DNA from: Micropterix aruncella
Lineage: Eukaryota > Arthropoda > Insecta > Lepidoptera > Micropterigidae
Assembly: GCA_944548615.1 (NCBI GenBank)
Contig: OX155979.1
Span: 13,135,766-13,199,765, forward strand
Reading direction: 5' to 3'
Length of the DNA stretch: 64,000 nucleotides
Shown: piece after piece, positions 1 to 10,237 of the stretch
Numbering within the stretch: the stretch's first letter is position 1
Layout: every line of letters begins with the position of its first letter
The notes under the pieces: model-generated
Told to the model about the DNA's origin: nothing
What the model saw: the letters and a program-made list of their open reading frames with translations, nothing else
Database searches by the model: none
Position numbers and translations under genes: made by a program

Positions 1-282
1 TCGCAAATTATTTATTTTATTTATTGAGATACTTATGATTAGGTATACAGTTCATTCATCATGTAACGTTTTCTTCTCATAATAATTATATAAATTATTT
101 AATAATTGATATAGGGAGGTTTAACACATCTTACATGACCTTTCCTGCCAATAGCACATCTAACTAGGCGATAATTTGGCCCGTCTCTAGTTGTGCATAT
201 TTTTATGCAATTTTAAGAAATGAAATGTTTTAACACGCTTTTATTAGGTCGACCTATAACTATGTAATGGAATCTAAGGTAA

Positions 283-600
283 CTAATTTAACCATCTTTC
301 AAGGATCGTAGCGTCATGAAAATTGGCAGCTGTATGTAGTTCTGATGACAATACAATAATATGGTACTGTCGAACTGATCTGATGATGGAGTCGGAAGAT
401 ATGAACTGGAATTTCATGATGGAACATCGTATAATAGCTGTGTTTGGACTTGTTAAAAAAGTCTTGGAATGAACTTTGACCACGATTAGGTTTCAAAGTC
501 TGATGATGAAGCCGGAAGATAGGCACTGGCATTCCATGATGGAATATCGTATCATAGCCATGTGTATGTGAATATCGTATCATAGCCCAAAAGCGTGTTT
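283..600. repeat. imperfect direct repeat, period about 120 bp
   Basis: A block starting TCTGATGATG at 379 recurs at 499 with the same following words (GGAAGAT, ACTGG, CATGATGGAA, ATCGTAT). A shorter third piece (GAATATCGTATCATAGCC) recurs near 571. The short open frames here exist because of the repeat and look non-coding. The flanks (1-282 and 600-787) are AT-rich sequence in which I see nothing recognisable. Confidence 0.6.
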
Positions 601-787
601 TTAGTGGGTTTTTTTAAAACTATTAATTTATTTTAACAATAAATTATTTGGACCCACCACCTGTATAATATACCAATTTATACAGGTGTATAATATACCA
701 ATACATAAATATACCAATTTTATAAAATATATAGCTATGTAATAAATAATCATATTTATAGTTCAAATTTAATACAATTTAATTAAG

Positions 788-1246
788 AATAGCTTCGCTC
801 TGTCATCTGCGCTCATCTCCAGGAAGATGACTATCATTAAAACTCCCTGAGGTGACGGGTTCGTCCGTTGTAGTTGACAACCCAAGTTGTTTGGTGTCAC
901 AGTCAAACAACAAAAACTCGCATTCTGGTCTCAATCACGGGAAAGAAACAGCAAAACAGACGGAGATATCCTTCCAAAACTGGTAGTCAGGAGGCGAGGC
1001 TGTCCGCTGGGTACCTTTCCCGGTGCCTCGCCGCAAGGCCTCTGTCGGGCATGATGGCTTAGCTAAACAGTAGATTTGTATTGTCTCTAAGTTATCTACG
1101 CTCATCTCACGGGAGATCACTATCGCTAAAACTCCCTGAGGTGACGGGTTTGTCCGTTTTAGTTGACAACCCAAGTTGTTTGGTGTCATAGTCAAACGAA
1201 AACTCACCACCTAACATTCTGGTCTCAATCACAGGAAAGAAATAGC
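788..1246. repeat. fragment of unclassified long-inverted-repeat family F (two direct copies)
   Basis: A segment of about 160 bp (788-957) is repeated in the same orientation at 1081-1246; shared words are ACTCCCTGAGGTGACGGGTT and GACAACCCAAGTTGTTTGGT. The reverse complement of the same words occurs inside the larger inverted-repeat element at 5593-6475. The spacer (958-1060) matches the reverse complement of 48600-48670. It is an interspersed repeat with no coding capacity that I can see. Confidence 0.6.
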
Positions 1247-1358
1247 AAAAATATTTGCGCACTTTCCGTTACATTTATAATATTTAACATCATTAGCAGA
1301 TAAAATATTGTTTTGGACTCATAGCTTATTACGTTGTTTTTTTCGATTTATTTTTCAG

Positions 1359-1488
1359 GTCCTCTAATAGATTTGGCAAACGCAACCTCAGTTTCAAGGT
1401 TTTCTTGGGGCTCGGAGCTTATCAGCGCAGAACCTTTGGAAGCTTCATTGTTGCTTAAAGGAACTTCAGGACATGCAGAGGAAGATCG
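1359..1488 (+). CDS. exon 1 (in window) of VWA7-like membrane protein
   Basis: The acceptor is TTTTTCAG/G and the donor is GATCG/GTGCGT. The exon is 130 nt: two bases completing a codon, 42 codons, then two bases. It encodes a stretch with PLIDLANATS and PLEASLLLKG, which looks like the edge of a beta-sandwich domain. NAT is a possible N-glycosylation site. The upstream exon is not identified and probably lies outside the window. Confidence 0.7.
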
Positions 1489-1665
1489 GTGCGTTTTTTT
1501 AATAAATTGATAATTCTGAAGTTTAATTAGTTTCTTGCATGTGGCAATAAAGAATTGGTATCATAGTTAGTATCGCACCTGTACGTAAAAAATATTGGAC
1601 CTCGAATGAGACAGGAAGGCGCTTGTTTGCACACCCTACTCTACTACGGAAGTATTTTATATAAA

Positions 1666-2025
1666 AGCTTTATTATATAATATCTAGTGCTTTAATGTAG
1701 CTTTATTATATAATTTCTAGTGGTTTAATGTAGCTTTGTTATATAATTTCGAGTGCTTTAATGTAGCTTCATTATATAATTTCTAGAGCTTTAATGTAGC
1801 ATTATTATATAATTTCTACTGCTTTAATGTAGCTTTATTATATAATTTCTAGAGCTTTAATGTAGCTTTATTATATAATTTCTAGAGCTTTAATGTAGCT
1901 TTATTATATAATTTCTAGTGCTTTAATGTAGCTTTATTATATAATTTCTAGAGCTGTAATGTAGCTTTATTATATAATTTCTAGTGCTTTAATGTAGCTT
2001 TAGTATATAATTTCTAGTGCTTTAG
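1666..2025. repeat. 33-bp minisatellite, about 11 copies (intronic)
   Basis: The unit is roughly GCTTTATTATATAATTTC plus TAGTGCTTTAATGTA. TTTAATGTAG recurs at 1691, 1724, 1757 and onward every 33 bp with a few substitutions. It lies in the intron after the 1359-1488 exon. Confidence 0.9.
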
Positions 2026-2182
2026 TTCATGCGGCGCATTAACTTCTGGGTTGTTTTACACAATGTTGTTGTAAAGGAGACAGAGAACAGTGACATCCTT
2101 AAAGTGTTTCAAGTTACGAAGCACGAAGCCCAGTAGCCTTAGATATATTGAGAATAAGACTAATTCGGTAAACATTTAGTTC

Positions 2183-3625
2183 AATAAATAAATACAAACG
2201 GAGCTGCCATGGAATTCACCGACCGGAGTCGGGCCCATCATAATACTATTTTTTACACTTCTGGGGGGTGAGCAGTGGATTCCGGACTTACGAACCGGCT
2301 GTGGTAGGTTTACGACAGCTGTCTTGCCACATGTGAGCGTTCACCTTACCACCCATTCACTCCCCCTTCGAAGCCATAGAATTTGAGATGCGCAAATCGC
2401 AGTTTTAGATAATTTTTCTAAGAAAGAGTTGTTTATTTTTCTGGAAAGGCCAAGATCTTTAAAGAGGTGAAATAGAGATTTAGCTGGCAGGCCACGAGCG
2501 CCAACTTCCACCGCGTGAAGGTGAACAGTGAAGCCGTTCCGGGTTACGGCATTTGCAAGATCATGGTATTTATTTAATTTGTACTCGTGGTCTTTTGGGA
2601 TATTTGATTCCCATGGAACAGTTAATTCTACAATAAGAGCCACCTTCCGAGATAGAGAGTAAAGAGTTATATCTGGACGGAGGGCTGTGCATCCGAGACT
2701 TTCAGGGAATTTATACTGCTTAGAGACCGAATCAACCTCCAGAATCCAATCTGTAGCTTTCTCGATTATTGAGAAGGGTTTTGTAGTTAAATGTTTTTTG
2801 CCTTTAGAGCCATCCCGCACAAACTGTATTGGGGGTTTGGAGGATACTGTCAAACCCTTGTTGGCACGAGCCACTGAGAGACTAATTACCTCGCGAATAA
2901 CAGCGAGAACTTTGTCATGGCGGTAAGTGTACCGTCCTTGATCTAAGGCCACCTTGCAGCCAGCTAGAATGTGTCTAGCTGTGCAAGGGGTATTGCTACA
3001 GAGGGGACAAGAACTATCCTCGGCAAAGCTCCAACGAGCGAGGTTACTGGGGTCTGGAAGTGTATGCTGAAAGGCATTCAAATAAAATTTCAGCATCTCT
3101 GGCGTCCAGTCATAGAGCATTACCTTCCAGTGCATTGGAGGCGGAATGCAAAAGTCCCCAATTGTTGTCCAATCATTCTGGCATTGAAGGCCAATAGCAT
3201 GAGCCATACTCTTGCTGTCGTAATCTCCCCGCAAAAGAGACTTCTTCAAGTCCACGTCGCTCGTGGTTGTACTGCCATACCCCAGACCAGTGCCATTCTG
3301 GCTGATTCCAGTAAGGAACTTTTTGTGGAAGTCTACGCGGGCTTGTAAGATCATTTGAATCACTACGGCCACTTATTACGTGCTTCGATATTGCCGGATC
3401 TTTGGAATTGCACAGAATCGAATTTTTGGTTATTCTGGAGTTGGCGTAGAGCAGAGAGGGCAGTTTAAGCGCTAGCCCAAAATTTTGTTTGGACCTGAAG
3501 AGAGTCGAGGGGTCAGCTGGTTTGGCTAAGGAAAGCCAGGATTTTAAACTAGCTGTCACCAGCGCATCTAGACGGGACAGTTGGGTTATAGATAGCCAAA
3601 TACGTAAAATTACATTACAATACAT
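2183..3625 (-). mobile_element. 5'-truncated LINE with restriction-like endonuclease (copy 1)
   Basis: This is the longest of about fifteen related 3' fragments in the window. Its 3' end on the minus strand is the shared tail GAATTCCATGGCAGCTCCGT followed by TTTGTATTTATTTATT. The coding part holds a Cys/His zinc motif and a PD...E nuclease-like motif after the position where the reverse transcriptase would be. That is the order found in R2-superfamily (RLE) LINEs. No RT motif remains, so the copy is truncated upstream. It is intronic and antisense to the host gene. Confidence 0.8.
2341..3625 (-). pseudogene. C-terminal part of RLE-type LINE polyprotein (frameshifted)
   Basis: The open frame 2341-3372 gives 343 residues. 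A second frame covering about 3370-3625 carries the preceding linker (LSRLDALVTASLKSWLSLAK ... SKDPAI), so one frameshift near 3370 splits the protein. Motifs: a zinc-binding motif CPLCSNTPC-x3-H-x4-C around residues 120-140, then RPDITLY about 100 residues later followed by VELTVPWE and an EYKLNKY stretch. This fits the PD-(D/E)xK-like endonuclease of R2/R4/Dong/NeSL-group elements, which nick the target DNA. The exact clade cannot be set without the RT. It is not expected to be functional. Confidence 0.75.
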
Positions 3626-3711
3626 TACATTTTCGTCGTGTCCAATTGGCGGCTAAAAACCACTCGTGGACGTGTCAAAATAATTGTGTTAGGTAGTAAG
3701 TCTCGTTACTA

Positions 3712-4451
3712 GGAAGTAAGTAAGTTTTAAATTAGTCTCCGACAGTGCCTCCGTGCTACAAGCGCTAGCAAAATATACTATAACCACTGTCCTTGTACTG
3801 GAATGCCACAATACGCATCAATCCATTGCAGGGTCAAATAAAGTAACCCTGCAATGGATTAAAGGGCACAGGGACTCACTGGGCAACGACGCGGCAGACG
3901 AACTGGCCAGAAGGGGATCAAAGAAAATAGTATATAGACCGGAACCCTTGATGCCCATACCCCAGGCCCAAAAAAACATGGCTGCGCAGGAACATTGACG
4001 AAACACACCTTACAGAATGGAGAAAAAACGCAGGATGCAGGCAAACAAAGAACGCGGTCCCGTAAGCGCCTAAAAAACTTGCCCGCAACCTCACCAGATT
4101 AAAAAGGGACAAAATCCGTAAAGTCATAGGTACTATGACAGGCCACTGTCCCCTAAACAAACACCTGTTTACCATAGGTATGACAGACAGCCCTCTATAC
4201 AGAGGATGCATGGAGGAAGAAGAAACGCCACAGCATGTGCTCATGGAATGCAGAAGTGTGGCAGAGCAATGGGCAAAAATACTACAATCTCCAGCATCTG
4301 TCCTAGAGGCCTGTAGCAATCCAAACAGGCTGCTAACCTTCTGGGACAGCCTGGGTTGGCTGGAATAACATAAACACAAATAGAAACATGAGCCTCGCAC
4401 AACGGCCCAATCAAGAGGCCAAGTGCGAGAAAAAAGCCCAGACAAACTAAC
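3712..4451 (+). mobile_element. 5'-truncated RNase H LINE, family B, copy 1, with target duplication
   Basis: It is flanked by a perfect 15-bp direct repeat TAAGTCTCGTTACTA at 3697-3711 and 4452-4466. The body has the end of an RNase H domain (QWIKGHRDSLGNDAADELARRG near 3860-3920), a break of frame near 3997, then a GHCPLNKH ... C-x-x-C ... TPQHVLMEC segment (4135-4368), which is the terminal Cys/His motif of RNase H-bearing LINEs (I/R1/LOA-like groups). The 3' end is a short AACTAACT run instead of poly-A. It is non-functional. Confidence 0.8.
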
Positions 4452-4466
4452 TAAGTCTCGTTACTA

Positions 4467-5465
4467 CTTTTTACCGAACATACATAGACAGTCAAGAATT
4501 TAACTACTAGATTGTCAAAGTATAAATATAAAAATAAATAATCAAAATAGACGCCTAATATCTGAAATAGTCAATAATTGGATAAAATACGTATTCAAAT
4601 TATTCATGGTCAATAATTGTCAGTAAAATGTTAAATAATCAAATTAAAGCTAAACCACGCATAAAAATAAAAGTACAAATATAAGACTAAATAAAATAAC
4701 CAGACAATAAGGCTCTACTTTTTCAAGTCATTTAAATGAGCACAATATTTGAAAAGTCATGGCCCTCAAATTCGGCCAGATCATAGAAAAGGTGGTCTAT
4801 CAGCATCCCCTTGATGTTTGTTTTTAATTTTACGTCCTCCAGCTGTTTAATAAATTGCTATTAGCCCAGTATACCAGACAGTAGCTTCTCTTAAAACAAA
4901 ATTGAAATCGAAGCAAGTGACGTCAGGAATCTTAAGGGCTACCACAAATCATAATATGATTACTCGTCTTCTTCTTGAAGCATCGTCCCGGCCAAATTTA
5001 CGGTGCCCCGGCGACGCAGATGCTATTATGCTACCGATTTGTTCTGAGAACAACATATGGCATCGACTTGTAAATCTCCACAAAAAAGTAATAGTAGGAG
5101 CGGACACAAACTGCGCCCACAGCGCATCACAGCCCACAGCGCCGTAACTATGGTCCTAAGGACGCGACATGACTTACCCATGGCCCCACTTCCGTCGCAC
5201 CCTCTTCCCGCATTGCCTTGTAGCTCTTGAGTGAACTTACTGGGTGTTATTATACTATGCTATTAGTTTCGCCGTACAATTCTATCAGCGCCACCTGCAT
5301 GTCGCTAACATAGAAGGGTTGCCCAAACATACTATGGCATTGAGCAATCAATTACCCTAAATAATTAATGCCTAAATCATCGATCTGTTATCCCCCCCCC
5401 CCTCCCTTCCCTTCCCTTTGATCATCAATATTTATTTTGGATTTTATTTACTTATTTTATTTCAG
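4467..5465. other. intronic stretch, mostly unremarkable
   Basis: It is AT-rich with no gene that I can support. 5172-5250 is similar to 26790-26850 (shared CTTACC, CCCCACTTCC, GCACC, TCCCGCA/TCCGCA and GTCCTGT/GCCTTGT words in the same order), so a minor dispersed repeat lies there. A homopyrimidine tract with a C11 run sits near 5391. Confidence 0.5.
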
Positions 5466-5527
5466 ATATAGAGTGGTGATGGCCGATGCACCAGATTTCA
5501 TCAAGCCACAGGAGGTGAATTCAAAAG
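5466..5527 (+). CDS. exon 2 of VWA7-like membrane protein
   Basis: The acceptor is TATTTCAG and the donor is AAAAG/GTAATT. The exon is 62 nt and in phase with exon 1 (CG/A codon for Arg). It encodes a segment with YRVVMADAPDFIKPQE and leaves one base (G), which matches the 6630 exon. Confidence 0.75.
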
Positions 5528-5592
5528 GTAATTCTGTTAAAATTTATGAACCTATAATTATAACAATTTGATGTTTCTGTTCTGTTCGGGAG

Positions 5593-6475
5593 TTAATGGG
5601 CCCTTGCTGAGTAGGCCACGAAGACCCATTCTGTTCAGGGTTGTTCACACTCACGGGTCAACACCTATCCGACGGCCTCTACGCATGAAGCGCGAGTCTG
5701 GGTAGGACTCCGGCCTTATGGTTAGTTTCCCCTGGGAATCAACCTTCTGGCGCACCTGGACGGTCTGCGCACCGTGCGGCATAAACCAATTGATTGCGCT
5801 TTCTGACTAACAACTTGGGTTGTCGACTACAACGGGCGAGCCCGTCACCTCAGGAAGTTTTAACGATTTGTCGTTCTATCTCCCTGGAGTGAACGTAGAA
5901 GACTTATAAGAAAAATAGTCCACCATATAGCTAAGTCACAAGCCCGTAAGAGGCCAACGCCTTAACCGCATGATAGCCAGGGATGTTACCTGGCGGGCCG
6001 ACACTCGCGCCCTTACTTCCAATTATGACCAGATTACTCCGGTCTCTCGATTGGTTCCGAGTTCGAGGTCGCTTGCGCGGTCCTCTCCCTTACGAAGCGG
6101 TGAAACGGTGTTTACCGAACCTATCGCGGACCACAGCGTCCTTTGCCCGGCTGTTCACCCAGGATCGGATGGCCGATGGTCGTTTCAAGAGCAGTCGCCG
6201 TAAGGTCCGCAACCACCCCCGCTCTATAGGAAACAGTACTGTTTCCAGACTCCCCCGACTGTTAGTCAGAGTGCGCAATCGATTGGCTTATGCCGCACGG
6301 AGCGCAGACCGTCCAGGAGCGACAGAAGTTTGATTCCTAGGGGAAACTAATCCTAAGGCCAGAGTCCTACCAAGGCTCGCACTTCATGCCTGGAGGCCGT
6401 CGGATGGGTGTTGACCCGTGAGTGTGACCAACCCTGAACAGAATGGGTCTTCGTGGCCAACTAAGCAAGGGCCCC
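5593..6475. mobile_element. family F element with long inverted terminal arms
   Basis: The left arm (from 5593, TTAATGGGCCCTTGCTGAG, through about 5800) is repeated inverted at about 6285-6475. Shared words include GGCCACGAAGACCCATTC, CGACGGCCTC and CTGGACGGTCTGCGCACCG. Related copies are at 48415-48988 and 63637-64000. The outer tips read TTAATGGGCCC / GGGCCCATTAA in the better copies. There is no open frame of note. It may be a foldback-type DNA transposon; the class is unknown. Confidence 0.6.
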
Positions 6476-6629
6476 TTGCTATGACTATGAATGCCATCTA
6501 TTCGTTGCGTTTCATAGTAAAATCCTAGCTACCAAATCGTAGTACGGCGCAATGACCAGTCTAATAGTCTACATAATCAATGCTAAAACTTAACGAATCT
6601 ACTATTGTATCACTCTATGTTTTTTCAAG

Positions 6630-6746
6630 GTATGAAATCAAGCGCTGGGGTTTGGCGACTGAGTGTGCGCTGCGATAACTGCAAATATGACATATCAATA
6701 TATGCTAAAACCGGACTGACGTTTGAAGCCGTCAAAACTCCCCAAG
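6630..6746 (+). CDS. exon 3 of VWA7-like membrane protein
   Basis: The acceptor is TTTTTTCAAG and the donor is CCCCAAG/GTAAGA. The exon is 117 nt, two bases + 38 codons + one base, so it fits both the 5466 exon and the 25581 exon exactly. It encodes SSAGVWRLSVRCDNCKYDIS and TGLTFEAVKTPQ. The GVW-L-V strand followed by a CxxC and a T/S-L-x-F step resembles the 'G.W.l.v' module after VWA domains. The phase match and clean sites argue against chance. Confidence 0.75.
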
Positions 6747-6793
6747 GTAAGAACAATAAGTATAAACTTTGGATTAATTATAGAGGAGGACAT

Positions 6794-6900
6794 GGCCCCG
6801 TGGCATAGTGGTTAGGTCGAATGATCTTACATTGTAAGGTTCCGAGTTTGATTTCCAGCTGGGTCAGCATTTTCTATTGGGATAAAATTAACGGAATTGC
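6794..6900 (+). repeat. tRNA-like SINE head
   Basis: GGCCCCG at 6794-6800 can pair (6 of 7, one G-T) with CTGGGTC at 6859-6865. TGGCATAGTGGTTAGG looks like an A box and GGTTCCGAGTTTGATTTCC like a degenerate B box. The anticodon arm is irregular (CTTAC/GTAAG with too short a loop), so it is not a working tRNA. It is best read as the head of a tRNA-derived SINE with an AT-rich body. Confidence 0.4.
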
Positions 6901-6966
6901 ATTTTCAATTTTGTGGAACTAATACAATAACAAGACACACACTTACACACATGTGACATGCACACA

Positions 6967-7345
6967 TCTATCTATATATATAAAACAAAGTCGGGTTTGT
7001 TCGAACACTTATAACTCGAGAACGGCTGGACCGATTTTCATGGTTTTTTATTTTTAGTATTTGTCTCCGTCTCGAATAGTAGAATAACTATTAAAAACAA
7101 AAATTGGAAAGTTGATGAAAAAAATCCCGTACAAAATGTAAATCCGTGTTTTTCTCATGGTCATTTGTACGTGGCATGTTCATGTGTCGGCAAATCATCC
7201 GCTTTATTTGTTCTTGCGCCTGATAAAAAAACAAAAAATGTCGTATATCACAAGATGCTTCAATGAAGAGAATTAAACCGAGTGCATCCCATGCTGCACA
7301 ATATGTAAATAGGTTAGTTCAATCATGTCTTGCTGACACGTGATT
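6967..7345 (+). mobile_element. Helitron family 2, 5' part
   Basis: It starts TCTATCTATATATATAAAAC after an A, as in the full-length copy at 34081. It follows that copy up to GCTGACACG(T/C)GATTGA, then breaks where an RLE LINE begins. It is non-autonomous, with no Rep/helicase frame. Confidence 0.7.
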
Positions 7346-8110
7346 GAGAGACTAACGACCGGCTGTGGCAGGTTTAGGACAGCTGTCTTGCCACATGTGA
7401 ACGTTCACCTTACCACCCCCCTTTTCACTCCCCTTTCGAAGCCATAGTATTTGAGATGCGGAAATTGCGGTTTTAGATAATTTTTCTAAAAAGGAGTTGA
7501 ATATTTTCCTGGAGAGACCAAGATCTTTAAAAAGGTGAAACAGAGATTTAGCTGACAGGCCACGAGCGCCAACTTCCACCGCGTGAAGGTGAACAGTGAA
7601 GCCGTTCCGGGTGACGGCATTTGCTAGATCATGGTATTTGTTTAATTTGTACTCGTGGTCTTATGGGATGTTTGATTCCCATGGAACAGTTAATTCTACG
7701 ATAAGGGCCATCTTCCAAGATAGAGAGTAAAGAGTTATATCTGGACGCAGGGCTGTGCATCCGAGACTTTCAGGGAATTTATACTGCTTAGAGACTGAAT
7801 CGACCTCCAGAATCCAATCTGAAGCTTTCTCGATTATTGAGAAAGGTTTTGTAGTGAAATGTTTTTTGCCTTTAGAGCCATCCCGCACAAACTGTATTGG
7901 GGGTTTGGAGGGTACTGTCAAACCCTTGTTGGCACGAGCCACTGAGAGGCTAATTACCTCGCGAATAACAGGAAGGGTCTTTGTCGTGGCGGTAAGTGTA
8001 CCGTCCTTGATCTAAGGCCACCTTGCAGCCAGCTAGAATATGCCTGTGCAAGGGGTATTGTTACAAAGGGGGCAAATCGTCAGGGCAGGGGTATTGCTAC
8101 AAAGGGGGCA
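7346..8110 (-). mobile_element. RLE LINE fragment (copy 2)
   Basis: On the minus strand the open pieces at 7352-7579 and 7661-7942 match copy 1: SKPPIQFVRDGSKGKKH, RPDITLY, VELTVPWESN and GARGLSAKSLFHLFKDLGL. Frameshifts separate them. The standard 3' tail is missing, and a short local duplication of the Cys-motif region (GGGGTATTG-T/C-TACAAAGGGGGCAAA) sits at 8045-8110. Confidence 0.75.
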
Positions 8111-8225
8111 AAATTTGTCAGGGCAGAAATCACGAATAAGCGCGATGGTCTCTCTGACAGTGAGGCGTGGCGCTATCTTGCTGGAACCATGTGTGTGAAC
8201 CGGAGGCAGGATTTTCTCCAATTAT
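8110..8225 (-). pseudogene. scrap of IS630/Tc1/mariner-type transposase
   Basis: The minus-strand translation contains TVRETIALIRDFCPD preceded by a degraded HTHGSSKIAPR. This resembles the 'WFQQD-A--HT-RETI-LLR' block of insect transposases in this superfamily. It is only about 38 codons. Identification is by remembered motif shape, so confidence is moderate. Confidence 0.4.
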
Positions 8226-9115
8226 TGGCAGAAAATAATCATTAAGCGCCTATACAATACAATACAATCAACTACTCCAGTAGATAAGCATTCCTACACT
8301 TGGATGCGTCACAAAATTAAATGCTTAAAATTTTATTATTAAAAACATAACTATCACGATAGTCGTCATGGCTGTAATATTATATTCAATATTATCTACT
8401 TACAAATAATCAAAATATACTAACGTCATTAAATAGTAAGAGAGAATAATATATTCAAATAGAAATGCAAATTCTATGTAGAATAATCAACGTAAAATTA
8501 TTTTATTGTCAATCCAGCAATATGCCTTCGTATTTTTTAAACATAAATAGATGAATACTAAATTATATGAGAATTAGAATGTCAGCTATCATAATACCGT
8601 TATGTTTAAAATTTTACAAATTTTACTAATTATCGACATGGAAAATAAACACGGAATTTTCAAACTCCCTTATACCATAAATTGGGTTTCTTAGCAAATT
8701 ATGTATAATTATCTTTTTAAATTGGTCCTCTCCAAGGCTTTTCATTTGCTCTGGAATCTTATCTATCTAATCCCGGGATCCCGGGATTGTATATCCTAGT
8801 TGCGCCTCAAATGTACAACAGACTTCGCACCAAAATGCGCAACAGATGGTAGGTAAGTTAAGAAACATTGGGGTGCTCAATATTTATTTTAATCTCAAAG
8901 TGAGCTGTGAGCGAAATAAGTTTGAGAACCAGTGAATATAGAGGGAGACAAGACACTTCATATGATTTGCCACCAATGACCTTCCCAGCAATGAAATTTA
9001 CACAACAATCGAATGAAAATCATGTAAATACCAAATCAGAAGAGAATCAATGGCAACACAAATTATCCCAGAAGGTTAAAAAGGTTAAAGATAATGTACA
9101 AATGCATGCATCATG
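8226..9115. other. intronic AT-rich stretch with a 20-bp perfect palindrome
   Basis: No gene seen. AATCCCGGGATCCCGGGATT at 8769-8788 is its own reverse complement. The rest is AT-rich with no clear repeat ends. Confidence 0.5.
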
Positions 9116-10161
9116 AGGGGCATTCAATAAGTGATCCGTATTATAAGAAGAAAGGGAGGTATGCCTACAATTTAATTTTGCTTTCCTGGCAGAGCAAAAG
9201 TATTGTGAAAGTTATTTTTTTTAAAAGATGAAAATGGATTTATACGTTTTGCCCCCCCCCCCCCCCCACCCCTCTTTCGAGACGATTAAGACCATTTTCA
9301 GAGTGTATGTGTGCGTGTGTGAGTGTATTTTTGTTGTGATGTAATCTTCTTCTTCGTGTTCTCTAAGAGACACTACAATTCAAACGTCAGCGCTCGAGGG
9401 GTTAAGCAATATTCTGCAATATACCATAATGGAAAAATACCATCCCTTCGGCTACGTAACGACCAAAATTGGTTGCACATTAGAACACCGTTGACTACGA
9501 AACGATCAATATTGGCGGCTTGTTCCCGGAGCGCACAGTAATATTATTTTCTAATTCGAACACATCCTAAAATCCATACCAAATATGTGATTATTACCAT
9601 AGATACATAGACGGCCGCTAGTATAATTTCACGCGTCATTTCGCGAGTATTTCTGGTAAAATTCCATTGTCAAACATCATCGAGAAATCATAAAAAAATA
9701 TTGGTTTTATGAGGTAATATCTAAATATTTTTGTATGTAAATAAGCAAAACGAAATATTACCTTTCATAGAGAATCTAATAAAGATCACGATAGCATTTA
9801 CAATTTCTAAATAGGGTTCCGTATTTTTCCGTAAGACAAGTACAAGTTAGAAACGCCGAGTTTTTTTCACTTTTTCGACTTTCTCATAATTATCTAATTG
9901 TCTTACAAAACGAGATTTCAATATTCTATATACGCGCGGCAATAGTGCAAGAAATTCCAATAAATTGCCGCGGTCTGCCATGAAATTATGCCACTACTTG
10001 AAGGGTTAATAGGAAAATACTACAAATATTAGGTATACGAAAATGGCAGCGGGGAGGGGATGTGGCGCGAGGGGGGCCATGTTTACTTGCCGGGAAAGTC
10101 TTGGGGTGAAAACCGTTTTTTTTTAATATTGATACCTAGAACTTATTGAACCCCCTCTAAT
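9116..10161. mobile_element. possible non-autonomous mariner-like element with short inverted ends
   Basis: GAGGGGCATTCAATAAGT near 9114 faces ACTTATTGAACCCCCTC near 10141, an inverted repeat of about 17 bp with one or two mismatches. GGGG(C/G)-TTCAATAAGT ends are typical of some mariner relatives. A TA duplication is visible only on the right. A TTAA-type MITE (9441-10009) lies inside. A C-rich tract is at 9251-9274. Confidence 0.35.
9441..10009 (+). mobile_element. MITE family B copy 1 (TTAA type, piggyBac-like ends)
   Basis: The left end is CCCTTCGGCTACGTAACGACC (tip eroded, no TTAA) and the right end is CTACTTGAAGGGTTAA. It shares its ends and the internal AATTATCTAATTG block with copy 2 at 50858-52041. 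The core (TCATAATTATCTAATTG, TTCAATATTCTATAT) is also shared with MITE family A. It has no coding capacity. Confidence 0.65.
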
Positions 10162-10237
10162 ATGTTAAGTAAACGGTCTATCCATAGAGCTGATTGCTAC
10201 GCATCATAGATCAAAGTATTACAAATACTGTGACGTC

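Noticed and set aside
5150..5175. GTAACTATGG-TCCTAAGG phrase resembling a conserved large-subunit rRNA core
   Set aside because: Only about 20 bases are similar, with a gap. Nothing rRNA-like flanks it, and an R2-type target cannot be argued from this alone.
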